From assembly GCA_019637585.1 (NCBI GenBank), contig JAHBVL010000008.1, positions 22,610 to 86,609 on the forward strand: DNA of 64,000 nucleotides. Direction: 5' to 3'. Below the pieces are notes generated by a model. The model ran no database searches, was not told the origin of the DNA, and was given only the letters and a program-made list of their open reading frames with translations. Below, one piece after another: positions 43,431 to 51,101 of the stretch (position 1 is its first letter; each line of letters opens with the position of its first letter). Made by a program: the position numbers and the translations under genes. The DNA is from Thermomicrobiales bacterium. Its GTDB lineage: Bacteria; Chloroflexota; Chloroflexia; Thermomicrobiales; UBA6265.

Positions 43431-44528
43431 GTGACAACCCAGACCGACATCCTCGTCCAACCTCGCTCCCCATCGCGCCGGCTCCTGGCGACCTATTACG
43501 ACCTCTCCGCAGACGAGATCGAAACCCACCTGCGAGCTCATGGCGGCCAACCTTTCCGCGCTCGCCAGGCCGAAGAATGGGCGTGGAAGCATCTGGCGCG
43601 AGACTTCTCTGACATGCGTACGCTCCCAGCAGCCCTCCGGGATGCAATCGCCACCGATCTGACCTTCGATCCATTGACCCTCGAACGCGACTTCGAAGCC
43701 GACCAGGGCGACACGGTGAAAATGCTCTACCGCACCCGCGACGGGCAACTGGTGGAAACCGTGCTCATGTTCTATCCCGACCGGGTCACCGTGTGCGTTT
43801 CGTGTCAGGTGGGGTGCGCGGTTGGTTGCGCATTTTGCGCCACCGGTCTCGGCGGACTGGAACGCAACCTGACCGCCGGAGAGATGATCTCGCAGGTCAT
43901 CGACGCCTCACGCCGGGCCAGAGCGCGCGACCGTGAATTGACCAACCTGGTCATGATGGGGATGGGAGAGCCGTTTCAGAACCTGAACGAAACCCTCAAG
44001 TTCGTCCGATCGCTCAACGATCCAAACCGGCTCGGTTTCGGAGCCCGGCGCATCACTATCTCGACGTCCGGCATCGTGCCCGGCATCGAGAAATTGGCCG
44101 CCGAGCCATTGCAGGTGAATCTCGCCGTGTCGCTCCACGCTCCGAACAACGCCCTGCGCGACACCCTCGTCCCGATCAACAAACGCTGGCCGGTCGAGAC
44201 GCTGATGGCGGCCATCGATGCCTACATGAAGAAAACCGGCCGCCGGGTGTCGATCGAGTACGCCCTGATGAAAGGCATCAACAGCAACGACGCCACCGCC
44301 ATCGAACTGGCCCAGCTCCTCAAAGGCCGGCACATGCACGTCAACATCATCCCCTTCAACCCTGTCGACCTCCTCCCCTTCGAACGTCCCCAGCCCGCCG
44401 ACATCGACCGCTTCGCCGCCATCCTCACCGACCACGGCGTCCCGGCGACTGTCCGCTACTCCCGCGGATTGGAGATCGCCGCCGCCTGCGGTCAGCTCCG
44501 CGCCCGCCACGAAGCCATCAGTCCGTAG
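43431..44528 (+). CDS. rlmN: 23S rRNA / tRNA adenine-C2 methyltransferase RlmN
   Basis: 365 residues. Radical-SAM cysteines are C129-x3-C133-x2-C136 in GCAVGCAFCATG. The methyl-carrying Cys353 lies in IAAACGQLR near the C-terminus. MGMGEPFQNLNE and SISTSGIVPGI-like segments are also family marks. It methylates A2503 of 23S rRNA and A37 of tRNAs. GTG at 43431 is chosen. A diverged second copy of its last about 170 bases lies at 45690-45862. Confidence 0.96.
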   Translation: MTTQTDILVQPRSPSRRLLATYYDLSADEIETHLRAHGGQPFRARQAEEWAWKHLARDFSDMRTLPAALRDAIATDLTFDPLTLERDFEADQGDTVKMLYRTRDGQLVETVLMFYPDRVTVCVSCQVGCAVGCAFCATGLGGLERNLTAGEMISQVIDASRRARARDRELTNLVMMGMGEPFQNLNETLKFVRSLNDPNRLGFGARRITISTSGIVPGIEKLAAEPLQVNLAVSLHAPNNALRDTLVPINKRWPVETLMAAIDAYMKKTGRRVSIEYALMKGINSNDATAIELAQLLKGRHMHVNIIPFNPVDLLPFERPQPADIDRFAAILTDHGVPATVRYSRGLEIAAACGQLRARHEAISP

Positions 44529-44739
44529 TTCAGGGACCCGTGCCCTGCCGTAGACGCGCATGGCATGCACCCACTCCCCTTGCCCCCGCGTCAACGCCTT
44601 TGAGGCTTACGACGTTCATCAGCGGGGGAAAGGGGCAGGGGGATAGGGGGCGGCGGGACGCCTGCCTATACAATGCGGTCCTGTCACCAGCTTTCGCCAA
44701 CGCGCCGGAATCGAAGCGCAAACGCAGGAGGTTCATGGG

Positions 44740-45624
44740 ATGCAATTCGGGATCATGGTGTCGCCCTCTCCGGCAAACGGGACTCTGCAGCAGATGTGGG
44801 ATGCGAACGAGCGCATCCTTGCCGCCGCGCAACGCAATGCGTGGAGCCTCTGGTTCTGCGATCACCTCCAGTGGGGCGAAGGCGGCATGCAACCCTGGGT
44901 GGAGGGTTGGACGCACATGGTCCACTCCTCTGCCCGTTTCCCGGAGCTGACCGTCGGGACGATCGTGCTCGGGCAGAACTATCGCAATCCTGGTCTCGTG
45001 GCGAACATGGCGGCCGCCTTTCAGCTTCTTTCGGGAGGCAAGCTCGTTTTCGGGATCGGCGCCGGATGGAAGGAAGATGAATATCTCGCCTACGACTACG
45101 AATTTCTGCGCCCCGGCCTGAGACTCGACCAGCTCGAAGAACAGCTACAGATCATCAAAGCGCTCTGGAGCGGGGACCATGTGACATTCGAAGGAACGCA
45201 CTACCGCGTTCACGACGCGATTGCCCTCCCCGCGCCCGACCAGGCTCCCCCGATCATGATCGGAGGCAATGGCAATCGCACCATATCCGTCGCGGCAAAG
45301 TACGCCGACTGGTGGAACTCCGACGACCTTCCAGCCGCGGAGCTCAAGGCGAAGCTCACGCGACTGCGCGACAAGTCAGTCGAGTTCGGGCGCGCTCCCG
45401 ATGCCGTGCTTCCGACGTCGTTCATCTCCATCAGCGTCTCGGAAGATGCCGACAAGGTGAACCGGGCGGCGAACGTCGCCGGCACTCCCGACGAAGTGCG
45501 CGACCAGCTCCTCGACTTCCACGACGCCGGTTCCGACTACATCCAGTTCAACTTCATCAAGGACTTCCCACACATCGAGGAAAGCCTCGAGCTCGTCGAG
45601 GATATCGCCCGAGGGCTCGCATAG
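44740..45624 (+). CDS. LLM-class F420-dependent oxidoreductase
   Basis: 294 residues of the luciferase-like TIM barrel: FCDHLQWGEG, GQNYRNPGLVANMAAAFQLLSGGK, FGIGAGWKEDEY and PPIMIGGNGNR. Members use F420 or FMN hydride transfer on varied substrates. It lies between intact rlmN and the broken rlmN tail copy, so it may have arrived with that duplication. ATG at 44740 follows GGAGG. The preceding 211 bases hold an inverted pair CCCCTTGCCCCCGC/GCGGGGGAAAGGGG (44577-44634). Confidence 0.9.
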   Translation: MQFGIMVSPSPANGTLQQMWDANERILAAAQRNAWSLWFCDHLQWGEGGMQPWVEGWTHMVHSSARFPELTVGTIVLGQNYRNPGLVANMAAAFQLLSGGKLVFGIGAGWKEDEYLAYDYEFLRPGLRLDQLEEQLQIIKALWSGDHVTFEGTHYRVHDAIALPAPDQAPPIMIGGNGNRTISVAAKYADWWNSDDLPAAELKAKLTRLRDKSVEFGRAPDAVLPTSFISISVSEDADKVNRAANVAGTPDEVRDQLLDFHDAGSDYIQFNFIKDFPHIEESLELVEDIARGLA

Positions 45625-45689
45625 CGGTCGAGCTCCGAGCCTGTCACGGAGTTTCAGTTGAGGGTGCCGAAGGCGAGAAAGTTGCCCGG

Positions 45690-45862
45690 CATCGTTCTCG
45701 TTCCAATCGCCGATCTCCTCCCCTTCGAGCGCCCAACCCGCCGACATCGACCGCTTCGCCACCGTCCTCACCGTCAACGGCGTCCAGACCTCAGTCAGCT
45801 ACTCCCGCGGTCTCGAAATCGCCGCCGCCTGCGGCTAGCTGCGAGCGAGACACGAAGAAACG
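45690..45862 (+). pseudogene. Decayed duplicate of the rlmN 3' end
   Basis: The stretch matches 44344-44516 of rlmN over most bases: GATCTCCTCCCCTTCGA, CCCGCCGACATCGACCGCTT and ATCGCCGCCGCCTGCGG are shared. A base is lost after CGAGCGCCC, which shifts the frame, and a TAG replaces the codon after GCCTGCGGC. It lacks the radical-SAM core and cannot be active. The rest of 45625-46039 has no supported gene. Confidence 0.85.
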
Positions 45863-46039
45863 ATGGGCGCGACAAACCCGGGGTGAAGCCAGCGGGGCCA
45901 AGACGACAACGTCCCTCCGGGATTGAGATCCAGCACCGGAGGAGCTTCGTCGTCATAGCACCGTGGCTCTTGCGCGGTGCTTGCCCAACATCGCGGCGAA
46001 GGTCTGGAGCTGATCGAGTAAGTGGCGGGGGTAGGGGCC

Positions 46040-47020
46040 CTAAACACACACCGACATTGCATTTAGTCGCAGTGCGGGGCCAGGTATCCTGAGCAGCAGG
46101 AGATTCTGTATCAATGCACTCACTGCACCGGCCTCGTTCCTGAATTTAGTCAACCGTTGCTCGTCTGTTCCCAGTGCCATCAGTTTGTTCAAGAGGTTCA
46201 CCGTGTTCCAGAACACGGTCTTCTGAAGCAACTCGATTGTCTCGCCTTCTACGAAGACCCGGCTCACCTTGCCAATCACGTGATACTGCCCTCCGCTTAG
46301 GCGGGTGCGAATCTCAGCAGCCTTCAGTTCTCCCAATGCGAGATCAACCACCCCAACCGGGACATCCCCTCGCTCGGTCCAGAGCACCATTTCTAGCTGG
46401 CCGGAGGTCAAATAGTCGGCTTCGAGCTGAGCGACAACTTTCGCAATGGATTGCTCATACTTCTCGACGGGCGATACCGGGTTATGCTCGACAGACGACA
46501 ATGCGTCCTCCTGCGGATCAGGATCAAAGTTCAGATTCGGAAGAATCTGATCACCATAGTCTTTCATTATCTGCGACACTAGAGGTACGAGAATCCCCGT
46601 TGTACCCAGCAGAGAGTAGTAATCGCTCGGCTCAAGCACTCCGACGATGTCAACGTACTCGGTCCCTGAGATCGACTCAAGGTCGAGTTCGGACGCGTTG
46701 ATGGATTTGATCATCTGTCGATCGCGGAGTTCGTCAAGCACGGACATATGCAGCCCGCCAGCAGTGAACTGTCGTGCAATTCGATTTTGCTCCTCGGATC
46801 TTCGGGCCGTCGATGCTTCAGCATCTGGAAGTCCCAGCCACTCCGTCAAAGCCGAGAAGCGCAATCGCCCTCCGAATCTCTTCGACTTTTCCGAAACAGT
46901 GGATGTCTCGGACTCGGTGGGGACGCCACTGAACAAATAGGCAGCGCAGTTAAGGATCATTTGTTCGTTCAAGTAGAGAGGTTCTAGGAACTCAGCTCTT
47001 GTGCCTCGAACTGATGTCAC
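46040..47020 (-). CDS. DUF6414-like protein, possible defence partner
   Basis: 326 residues. The start (PLYLNEQMILNCAAYLFSGV) and later QFTAGGLHMSVLDELRDR and YVDIVGVLEPSDYYSLL resemble the DUF6414 type, whose biochemistry is unknown; the match is from memory and moderate. The C-terminal 100 residues include a beta-rich VIGKVSRVFVEGETIELL and a helical end. No membrane helix is seen. GTG at 47020 follows GGAGG, 42 bases after the TOPRIM gene, so the two form an operon. Base use is clearly less GC-rich than that of the flanking genes. Confidence 0.6.
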   Translation of the reverse strand: MTSVRGTRAEFLEPLYLNEQMILNCAAYLFSGVPTESETSTVSEKSKRFGGRLRFSALTEWLGLPDAEASTARRSEEQNRIARQFTAGGLHMSVLDELRDRQMIKSINASELDLESISGTEYVDIVGVLEPSDYYSLLGTTGILVPLVSQIMKDYGDQILPNLNFDPDPQEDALSSVEHNPVSPVEKYEQSIAKVVAQLEADYLTSGQLEMVLWTERGDVPVGVVDLALGELKAAEIRTRLSGGQYHVIGKVSRVFVEGETIELLQKTVFWNTVNLLNKLMALGTDEQRLTKFRNEAGAVSALIQNLLLLRIPGPALRLNAMSVCV

Positions 47021-47062
47021 GTCGTCCTCCTATCTTCTGAGCTCGATAGCTGCTCCGAGAGA

Positions 47063-48772
47063 CTACTTGTTTCGCCGGCCGTCTGTCTCCGGTTTTTCAA
47101 CGAGGAAACCTTCTGGTCCAACCACAAGGTGCTCCAGGGTCGCGTCAAAGTCGGCGTACTGAGAGCGAGCAAGCTTCCTAAACGCTTCGATGGCAGGACG
47201 GTTTCCCGGATCCGAATGTGCGATGTCCGCAAGGCTTTCTCCCCACTCCGGGCCTTTGCCGGAATACACCCTCTTGTAGCTGAGAATTCCGCTAATTGCC
47301 GTTCCAACTGGCTCCTTCTTTTCCGTCATACGTCGTTCCAATTCGTCTACAGTGATTTCGATCGACGGGTCGACTGAACTTGCCAGTTGACACGCAGCAT
47401 CGACCAGTTCCTCCTCAGTGAAATTGGCGGATTCGAAATCCGGCCTCCAAACCATGTACCCGGCTGTCAGCAGACCTTGCTCCGCGAGTTTCTTCATGTC
47501 ATCCAGATGCGAGACGTTTGACTTCGACTCTTCGTCCAAGGCCATGAATGTAAAAGCCCCATTGGTCCTCGAATGCTGAAGGATTCTCCGAAAGAACTTG
47601 TCCTTTGAATTCCGGTCCTTCCCGCCAAGACTTAGAAGTTCAAGACCAGCTCGATCTAGGTCCAATCCCTCCAATTCGGCAAGTCGCCGAAAGAACGCAA
47701 CCTCCGTATCACCCTCCAGGAGCCACAGTGCCTTTGTCTGGGGATCAAGGCCATAGTCTCTCAGGATTCTCCAAAGCTGTTCACGATTGGCATCACCGGG
47801 TCGAGACGTGCCGTACTGACGTTTCTTGAATCGGATGCTTCCAGGTCCACCTCTATAGTCGTCTTCTTCCCACCATTTCTCGCCCCAATACTCCTCAGCA
47901 AACCTGCGAAGCGATTCCGCTTGCCCGTAAAGTTCGTATGCGGCCAACACCGGCCCTGCCAGACGCTTCTTGTCATCTCGGTGGGCATGCTGCAGTAGCG
48001 TTCGAAAATGCTCAACTGGATCAGATAGTTGTGCTTGAATCGATAGCTGACGATGCCATTCAGCGACCTCCTCCTTACAAAGGCCAGTTCTATGAACAGC
48101 TGCAGCTCGATCAAATAATTGGCGCCACTCAAGATATCCCTCAAACGATTCCTGCAGTGGATTCCAACTAACTGATCCATGAACTTGAGGATGAATGAGA
48201 GGCTCCACTGCAAGAAGCAGGGCAAGCAGCTGGGAATGCGTCGGATCGCGGGAATCCTCTGCAAACGAGACGAGTCCCTCAGGCACTCTTTCTGCAAAAT
48301 CCGAGATCGCACGAGCATAGTTCTCTGGCCCATACAGGCTCATTTCTACAATAAAGTTCGGTTCAAGCAGTTTGTGAATCATGCTGAACCGGTGAAACTG
48401 AAATGGGTGCCACAGCAAGCTGTCTATGAGTGCCCCGTCCAGATTGCGATGCCAGTCGGGCATGATTCCAACGGATTTGACGTCAACACCTGTGTCCGCG
48501 AACAGCTGTTGGTCACTGACGATACTCATCTCCACGAACCGATCACCGACACTGAGATCTGGCGTAAGTTTGATTGCTTCCTCTCGCAGGGTCACCGGCA
48601 CGATCAATCCAACAGACCAAAGCCAATGAATGGTCTCCCAGCTGAGGAACCGGACTTCGCGATCTCGCAACCACTCTCGGTACTCTCCGGTAGTCATCGC
48701 CTTGATCTGCCGATACGGCATTGCCACCGAGTGTTCGGCAATCATCTGGGCAATGTCGGGTTCAATTCGCAT
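47063..48772 (-). CDS. TOPRIM/OLD-family-like nuclease with unknown N-terminal domain
   Basis: 569 residues. The C-terminal part is TOPRIM-like: ALWLLEGDTEVAFFRRLAEL with Glu353, LDLDRAGLELLSLGG, FMALDEES with Asp413, and WRPDFESANF with Asp445/Glu447. This matches the order of OLD-type TOPRIM nucleases without an ABC ATPase domain. Residues 1-340 are helical and unrecognised. Such proteins commonly act against phage or plasmids. The ATG is at 48772, 16 bases after the HsdS-like remnant. Sampled lines are near 47-50% GC, well below the neighbours. A catalytic role is inferred, not shown. Confidence 0.65.
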   Translation of the reverse strand: MRIEPDIAQMIAEHSVAMPYRQIKAMTTGEYREWLRDREVRFLSWETIHWLWSVGLIVPVTLREEAIKLTPDLSVGDRFVEMSIVSDQQLFADTGVDVKSVGIMPDWHRNLDGALIDSLLWHPFQFHRFSMIHKLLEPNFIVEMSLYGPENYARAISDFAERVPEGLVSFAEDSRDPTHSQLLALLLAVEPLIHPQVHGSVSWNPLQESFEGYLEWRQLFDRAAAVHRTGLCKEEVAEWHRQLSIQAQLSDPVEHFRTLLQHAHRDDKKRLAGPVLAAYELYGQAESLRRFAEEYWGEKWWEEDDYRGGPGSIRFKKRQYGTSRPGDANREQLWRILRDYGLDPQTKALWLLEGDTEVAFFRRLAELEGLDLDRAGLELLSLGGKDRNSKDKFFRRILQHSRTNGAFTFMALDEESKSNVSHLDDMKKLAEQGLLTAGYMVWRPDFESANFTEEELVDAACQLASSVDPSIEITVDELERRMTEKKEPVGTAISGILSYKRVYSGKGPEWGESLADIAHSDPGNRPAIEAFRKLARSQYADFDATLEHLVVGPEGFLVEKPETDGRRNK

Positions 48773-48787
48773 GAACTTGCCCCGTGA

Positions 48788-49063
48788 CTAGTTCATCTCG
48801 TCGACAAGGGATGGGACGAGATGCGTCATTAACAATCGGCACTGAACCTGCCGCTGCATGAACTTCATGAGCCCCGAAGCCATCCACGTGTAGCGGAACT
48901 TTGTTTCCATTCGTGGAACCGGTACTGGTAATTCTCCCAGCCGAGTCACGCCCATGCTGGCCAGGTTCGTCGTCCGCCGGGCACAACTGGGGAGATACGG
49001 CCTCGAGTCGGCGGTCTGCAAATAGTTCGCCCAGTAACTTTTCAGCACGTGCTCTTCATGCAT
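48788..49063 (-). pseudogene. Remnant of a type I restriction specificity subunit (HsdS) C-terminus
   Basis: The 91-codon frame reads like the end of an HsdS target-recognition domain. It has SYWANYLQTADSRPYLPSCA, then RRTTNLASMGVTRLGELPVP-VPRME where intact subunits have a GTTG-like turn, L..L.IPLPPLEEQ. The last 30 residues could be the distal conserved helix. A stop lies directly upstream in frame, so the rest is missing. The family call is from pattern only. Confidence 0.4.
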
Positions 49064-49143
49064 GCGAGCGCGGAAACGTTATTCCGATAAGCACGGTCTG
49101 GCACGTCGTGATCCAGCATTGCTGCTCGACCCCGGATTGTCAA
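49042..49143 (-). CDS. Possible 33-residue small ORF with a strong ribosome site
   Basis: TTG at 49143 is preceded by AAAGGAGGAG at ideal spacing, the strongest ribosome site in this region. The peptide begins MTIRGRAAMLDHDVPDRAYR and stops at 49042. It has no recognisable similarity. It may be the residual start of a destroyed gene at the head of the island or a short leader peptide. Confidence 0.2.
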   Translation of the reverse strand: MTIRGRAAMLDHDVPDRAYRNNVSALACMKSTC

Positions 49144-49295
49144 AGTCTCCTCCTTTAGTCAACAGGATGTCACCTGCACGTGGTGCCGGCCGCTCGACTT
49201 CTTCAGGCAACTATTTCATCCACGCTCACTAATCTACGACCGAAACGCCCCAACGATCCTGTATCCCATCGCCGAAAATCCCCATCCTTATCCCC

Positions 49296-49324
49296 TTGAC
49301 AGATAAGAACATCTGTGCTATTCT
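49296..49324 (+). promoter_or_regulatory. Strong sigma-70-type promoter with operator-like inverted repeats
   Basis: TTGACA (49296-49301), 17 bases, then TATTCT (49319-49324) with a TGC extension. CAGAT-AAGAAC-ATCTG (49300-49315) and AGAAC...ATTCT (49306-49324) are overlapping inverted repeats that would hold a repressor. No plus-strand gene follows before repeats begin at 49467, so the product is missing or non-coding. The remainder of 49144-49466 shows nothing else. Confidence 0.6.
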
Positions 49325-49466
49325 ACACCCACACGAGCCCCGCGGTAAGGTCGGCGGCCGGCGCAGCCATTGACCCTACCCGGCTGGTCACCGGTCATCC
49401 AAACTCGGCGCTCTCCAGGATCCCTTAATACTCCTCTCGCCCGCTCGAATCCCCACCAATAAGGAA

Positions 49467-49506
49467 CCCCCTCTCCCGCACGGGAGAAGGGGAAGAGGGT
49501 GAGGGC
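49467..49506 (+). repeat. CCCTCTCCC palindrome repeat, shortened copy
   Basis: CCCCCTCTCCCG-CA-CGGGAGAAGGGG then AAGAGGGTGAGGGC. The inner GGT of the other copies is lost but pairing is kept. Confidence 0.75.
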
Positions 49507-49585
49507 CCGAGGCGGTCGATCCCGCCGTATCCGCAGGGCCGAAAGCCCCTTGTAACAACATCCTTCGCAGTCCGCGCACGCTCAT

Positions 49586-49702
49586 CAGTCCCGGAGGGAC
49601 TTCGTCCTCTTAGCCACAGGTTTCAACCTGTAGGCTTTGCTGACTGCTGACGTCGGGCCACCACGGACTTCGGACTTCGGGCTGCGGACTACGGACTACG
49701 GG
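49586..49702 (+). repeat. Composite of two hairpins and heptamer array, copy 1
   Basis: AGTCCCGGAGGGACTTCGTC hairpin (49586-49606), the TTAG hairpin with arms CCACAGGTT/AACCTGTAGG (to 49634), then CTGACTGCTGACG-type and five CGGACTT/CGGACTA heptamers (49664-49702). A second copy of the same order lies at 50984-51101. The array holds the stop codon of the next gene at 49696-49698. Confidence 0.85.
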
Positions 49703-50367
49703 GGCTCCGGACCTCGGCCCCCGCGATCCCGCGCAGATTCGAGCGTTCGTTCCAGCTCCTCCCACCAAGCCGCCATCTCACCAGCCTGACAGACGATCTT
49801 CGCCGTCCACGGCTCCAGCAGCTCACGCCGCTGCTCGACGCCGATCGTTTCGACCACCCATCGCTCGTATTCACCGAACCAGCGAACGATCTCGACGAGC
49901 ATCGACGCGCAGCACTCGTCGCGGTGACTGTCGGGACGGAAGGTCGAGCGAAGCTCTGCCGGAAGCCAGACGTCGCTCAGTGGTTTGGGGCAACTGCAAT
50001 GGAGTGGCGCCAGACTGTAACGAGAGAGAAAGAGCTTGCCCTGTTCGGCATGCCGGAGCACGCAGCCGAATCCCCAGAGCGACAACTCCCGCTGGGAATC
50101 GAGCGCCATGCGGTACATCGACTGCCCGGCGGCGCGTTCCGGCGGTTTCCGCTTCTGAAATCCTCGCCGCTCCAGCAGATTGGGCGTCCCGTACCGGACA
50201 TCCGCGCCCAGGCACCAGAATTGCTGATGAAGCAGTCCTTCGTAGCACTTGCGGGTTGCCGGGGAGATCGGCAACTGCCCGAATCCCTCCGCGTGCGTCG
50301 AGGTCTCGAAGCACAGCTCTCGCTGACCACCCTCCAGCAGCGGGGTGGCTTTCTCTGCAATCGACAT
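49696..50367 (-). CDS. Protein of unknown function
   Basis: 223 residues with a balanced composition and several conserved-looking Cys and Trp. Features are TRKCYEGLLHQQFWCLGADV, GTPNLLERRGF and CVLRHAEQGKLFLSRYSLAP; the last 60 residues are helical (ASMLVEIVRWFGEYERWV). No signal peptide or membrane helix is present. The frame is long, GC-rich and codon-like, so I think it is real. It lies ten bases downstream of the cold-shock gene and between the two composite repeat copies. Confidence 0.6.
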   Translation of the reverse strand: MSIAEKATPLLEGGQRELCFETSTHAEGFGQLPISPATRKCYEGLLHQQFWCLGADVRYGTPNLLERRGFQKRKPPERAAGQSMYRMALDSQRELSLWGFGCVLRHAEQGKLFLSRYSLAPLHCSCPKPLSDVWLPAELRSTFRPDSHRDECCASMLVEIVRWFGEYERWVVETIGVEQRRELLEPWTAKIVCQAGEMAAWWEELERTLESARDRGGRGPEPP

Positions 50368-50377
50368 CGTTGCCGGC

Positions 50378-50854
50378 CTAGATCACGCGCACGGATTCGG
50401 CCCGCAGCCCCTTCGGACTGCGTCCCAGCCGGAACTCCACGCGATCGCCCTGCCGCAACGGGTCGAGCGACGCCGATCGGTGGAAAAAGACCTGGTCCTG
50501 GCCGTCATCGGGTTGGATGAAGCCGAAACCCTTCTCCTCGACCATGCGAACAATCGAACCTTCCTTCAACGGTAACGAGGCGAGTTCGGCATCGGATATG
50601 GAGCGAACCTGCGCCGGTCGATCCGGCGTTCGACGCGGTCCAACAGGCAAGCCGCTCCGGCTGACGATCTGCACCGCTACTGCGTTGAGTCCGCGCTGTC
50701 CCTGCTGGACATCGAATTCGACCTGGTCCCCTTCCGCCAGCAGCTCACCATATGGCAATGCTGAGGAATGGACAAACAGATCGGGATTCCCGGCTGACTC
50801 GATAAACCCAAACCCCTTTTGTGGGTCGAACCACTTCACGATTCCCGAGGACAC
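50378..50854 (-). CDS. Protein with two fused cold-shock domains
   Basis: 158 residues. Domain 1 (about 1-65) has GIVKWFDPQKGFGFIE (RNP1) and DLFVHSSAL (RNP2). Domain 2 (about 95-158) has GSIVRMVEEKGFGFIQ and VFFHRSASL. Each would bind single-stranded RNA or DNA; a double domain may act as an RNA chaperone. GTG at 50854 follows GGGAG. A promoter with an overlapping palindrome lies about 75 bases upstream. Confidence 0.88.
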   Translation of the reverse strand: MSSGIVKWFDPQKGFGFIESAGNPDLFVHSSALPYGELLAEGDQVEFDVQQGQRGLNAVAVQIVSRSGLPVGPRRTPDRPAQVRSISDAELASLPLKEGSIVRMVEEKGFGFIQPDDGQDQVFFHRSASLDPLRQGDRVEFRLGRSPKGLRAESVRVI

Positions 50855-50922
50855 GGAGATACGCTCCCTACGACACCAACCCGATCCTGACTCCCGATGA
50901 GTTCCATCGCCCTTGGTGATTA

Positions 50923-50958
50923 TGAGACAATATCTCATTTACTGGCCGGGAATGTCAA
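50923..50958 (-). promoter_or_regulatory. Promoter and operator of the double cold-shock gene
   Basis: On the minus strand TTGACA (50958-50953) is followed after 18 bases by GATATT (50934-50929). The inverted repeat TGAGA-CAATA-TCTCA (50923-50937) covers the -10, as a repressor site would. Confidence 0.6.
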
Positions 50959-50983
50959 GAGGCGCGGGGACTGCCAGCTCCGC

Positions 50984-51101
50984 AGTCCCGGAGGGACTTT
51001 GTTCTTTTAGCCACAGATTTCAATCTGTGCGTTTCCCTGACGGCCGACTGTTGACTGCCGGCTGCTCACACCGGGCCACGGGCTACGGGCTACGTCCTAC
51101 G
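50984..51101 (+). repeat. Composite of two hairpins and heptamer arrays, copy 2
   Basis: AGTCCCGGAGGGACTTTGTT, then the TTAG hairpin with arms CACAGATT/AATCTGTG (to 51030), heptamers CTGACGG/CCGACTG/TTGACTG/CCGGCTG (51037-51064) and CGGGCCA/CGGGCTA/CGTCCTA (51072-51101). It is in the same orientation as 49586-49702. The arm changes relative to copy 1 keep the pairing. The last array contains the stop codon of the aminotransferase gene. Confidence 0.85.

Noticed and set aside
45658..46092. 144-codon plus-strand frame over the rlmN fragment
   Set aside because: It reads a shifted frame of a decayed rlmN copy and has no independent features.
48901..49158. 85-codon plus-strand frame at the island edge
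   Set aside because: No ribosome site or similarity; it runs antisense to the HsdS-like remnant.
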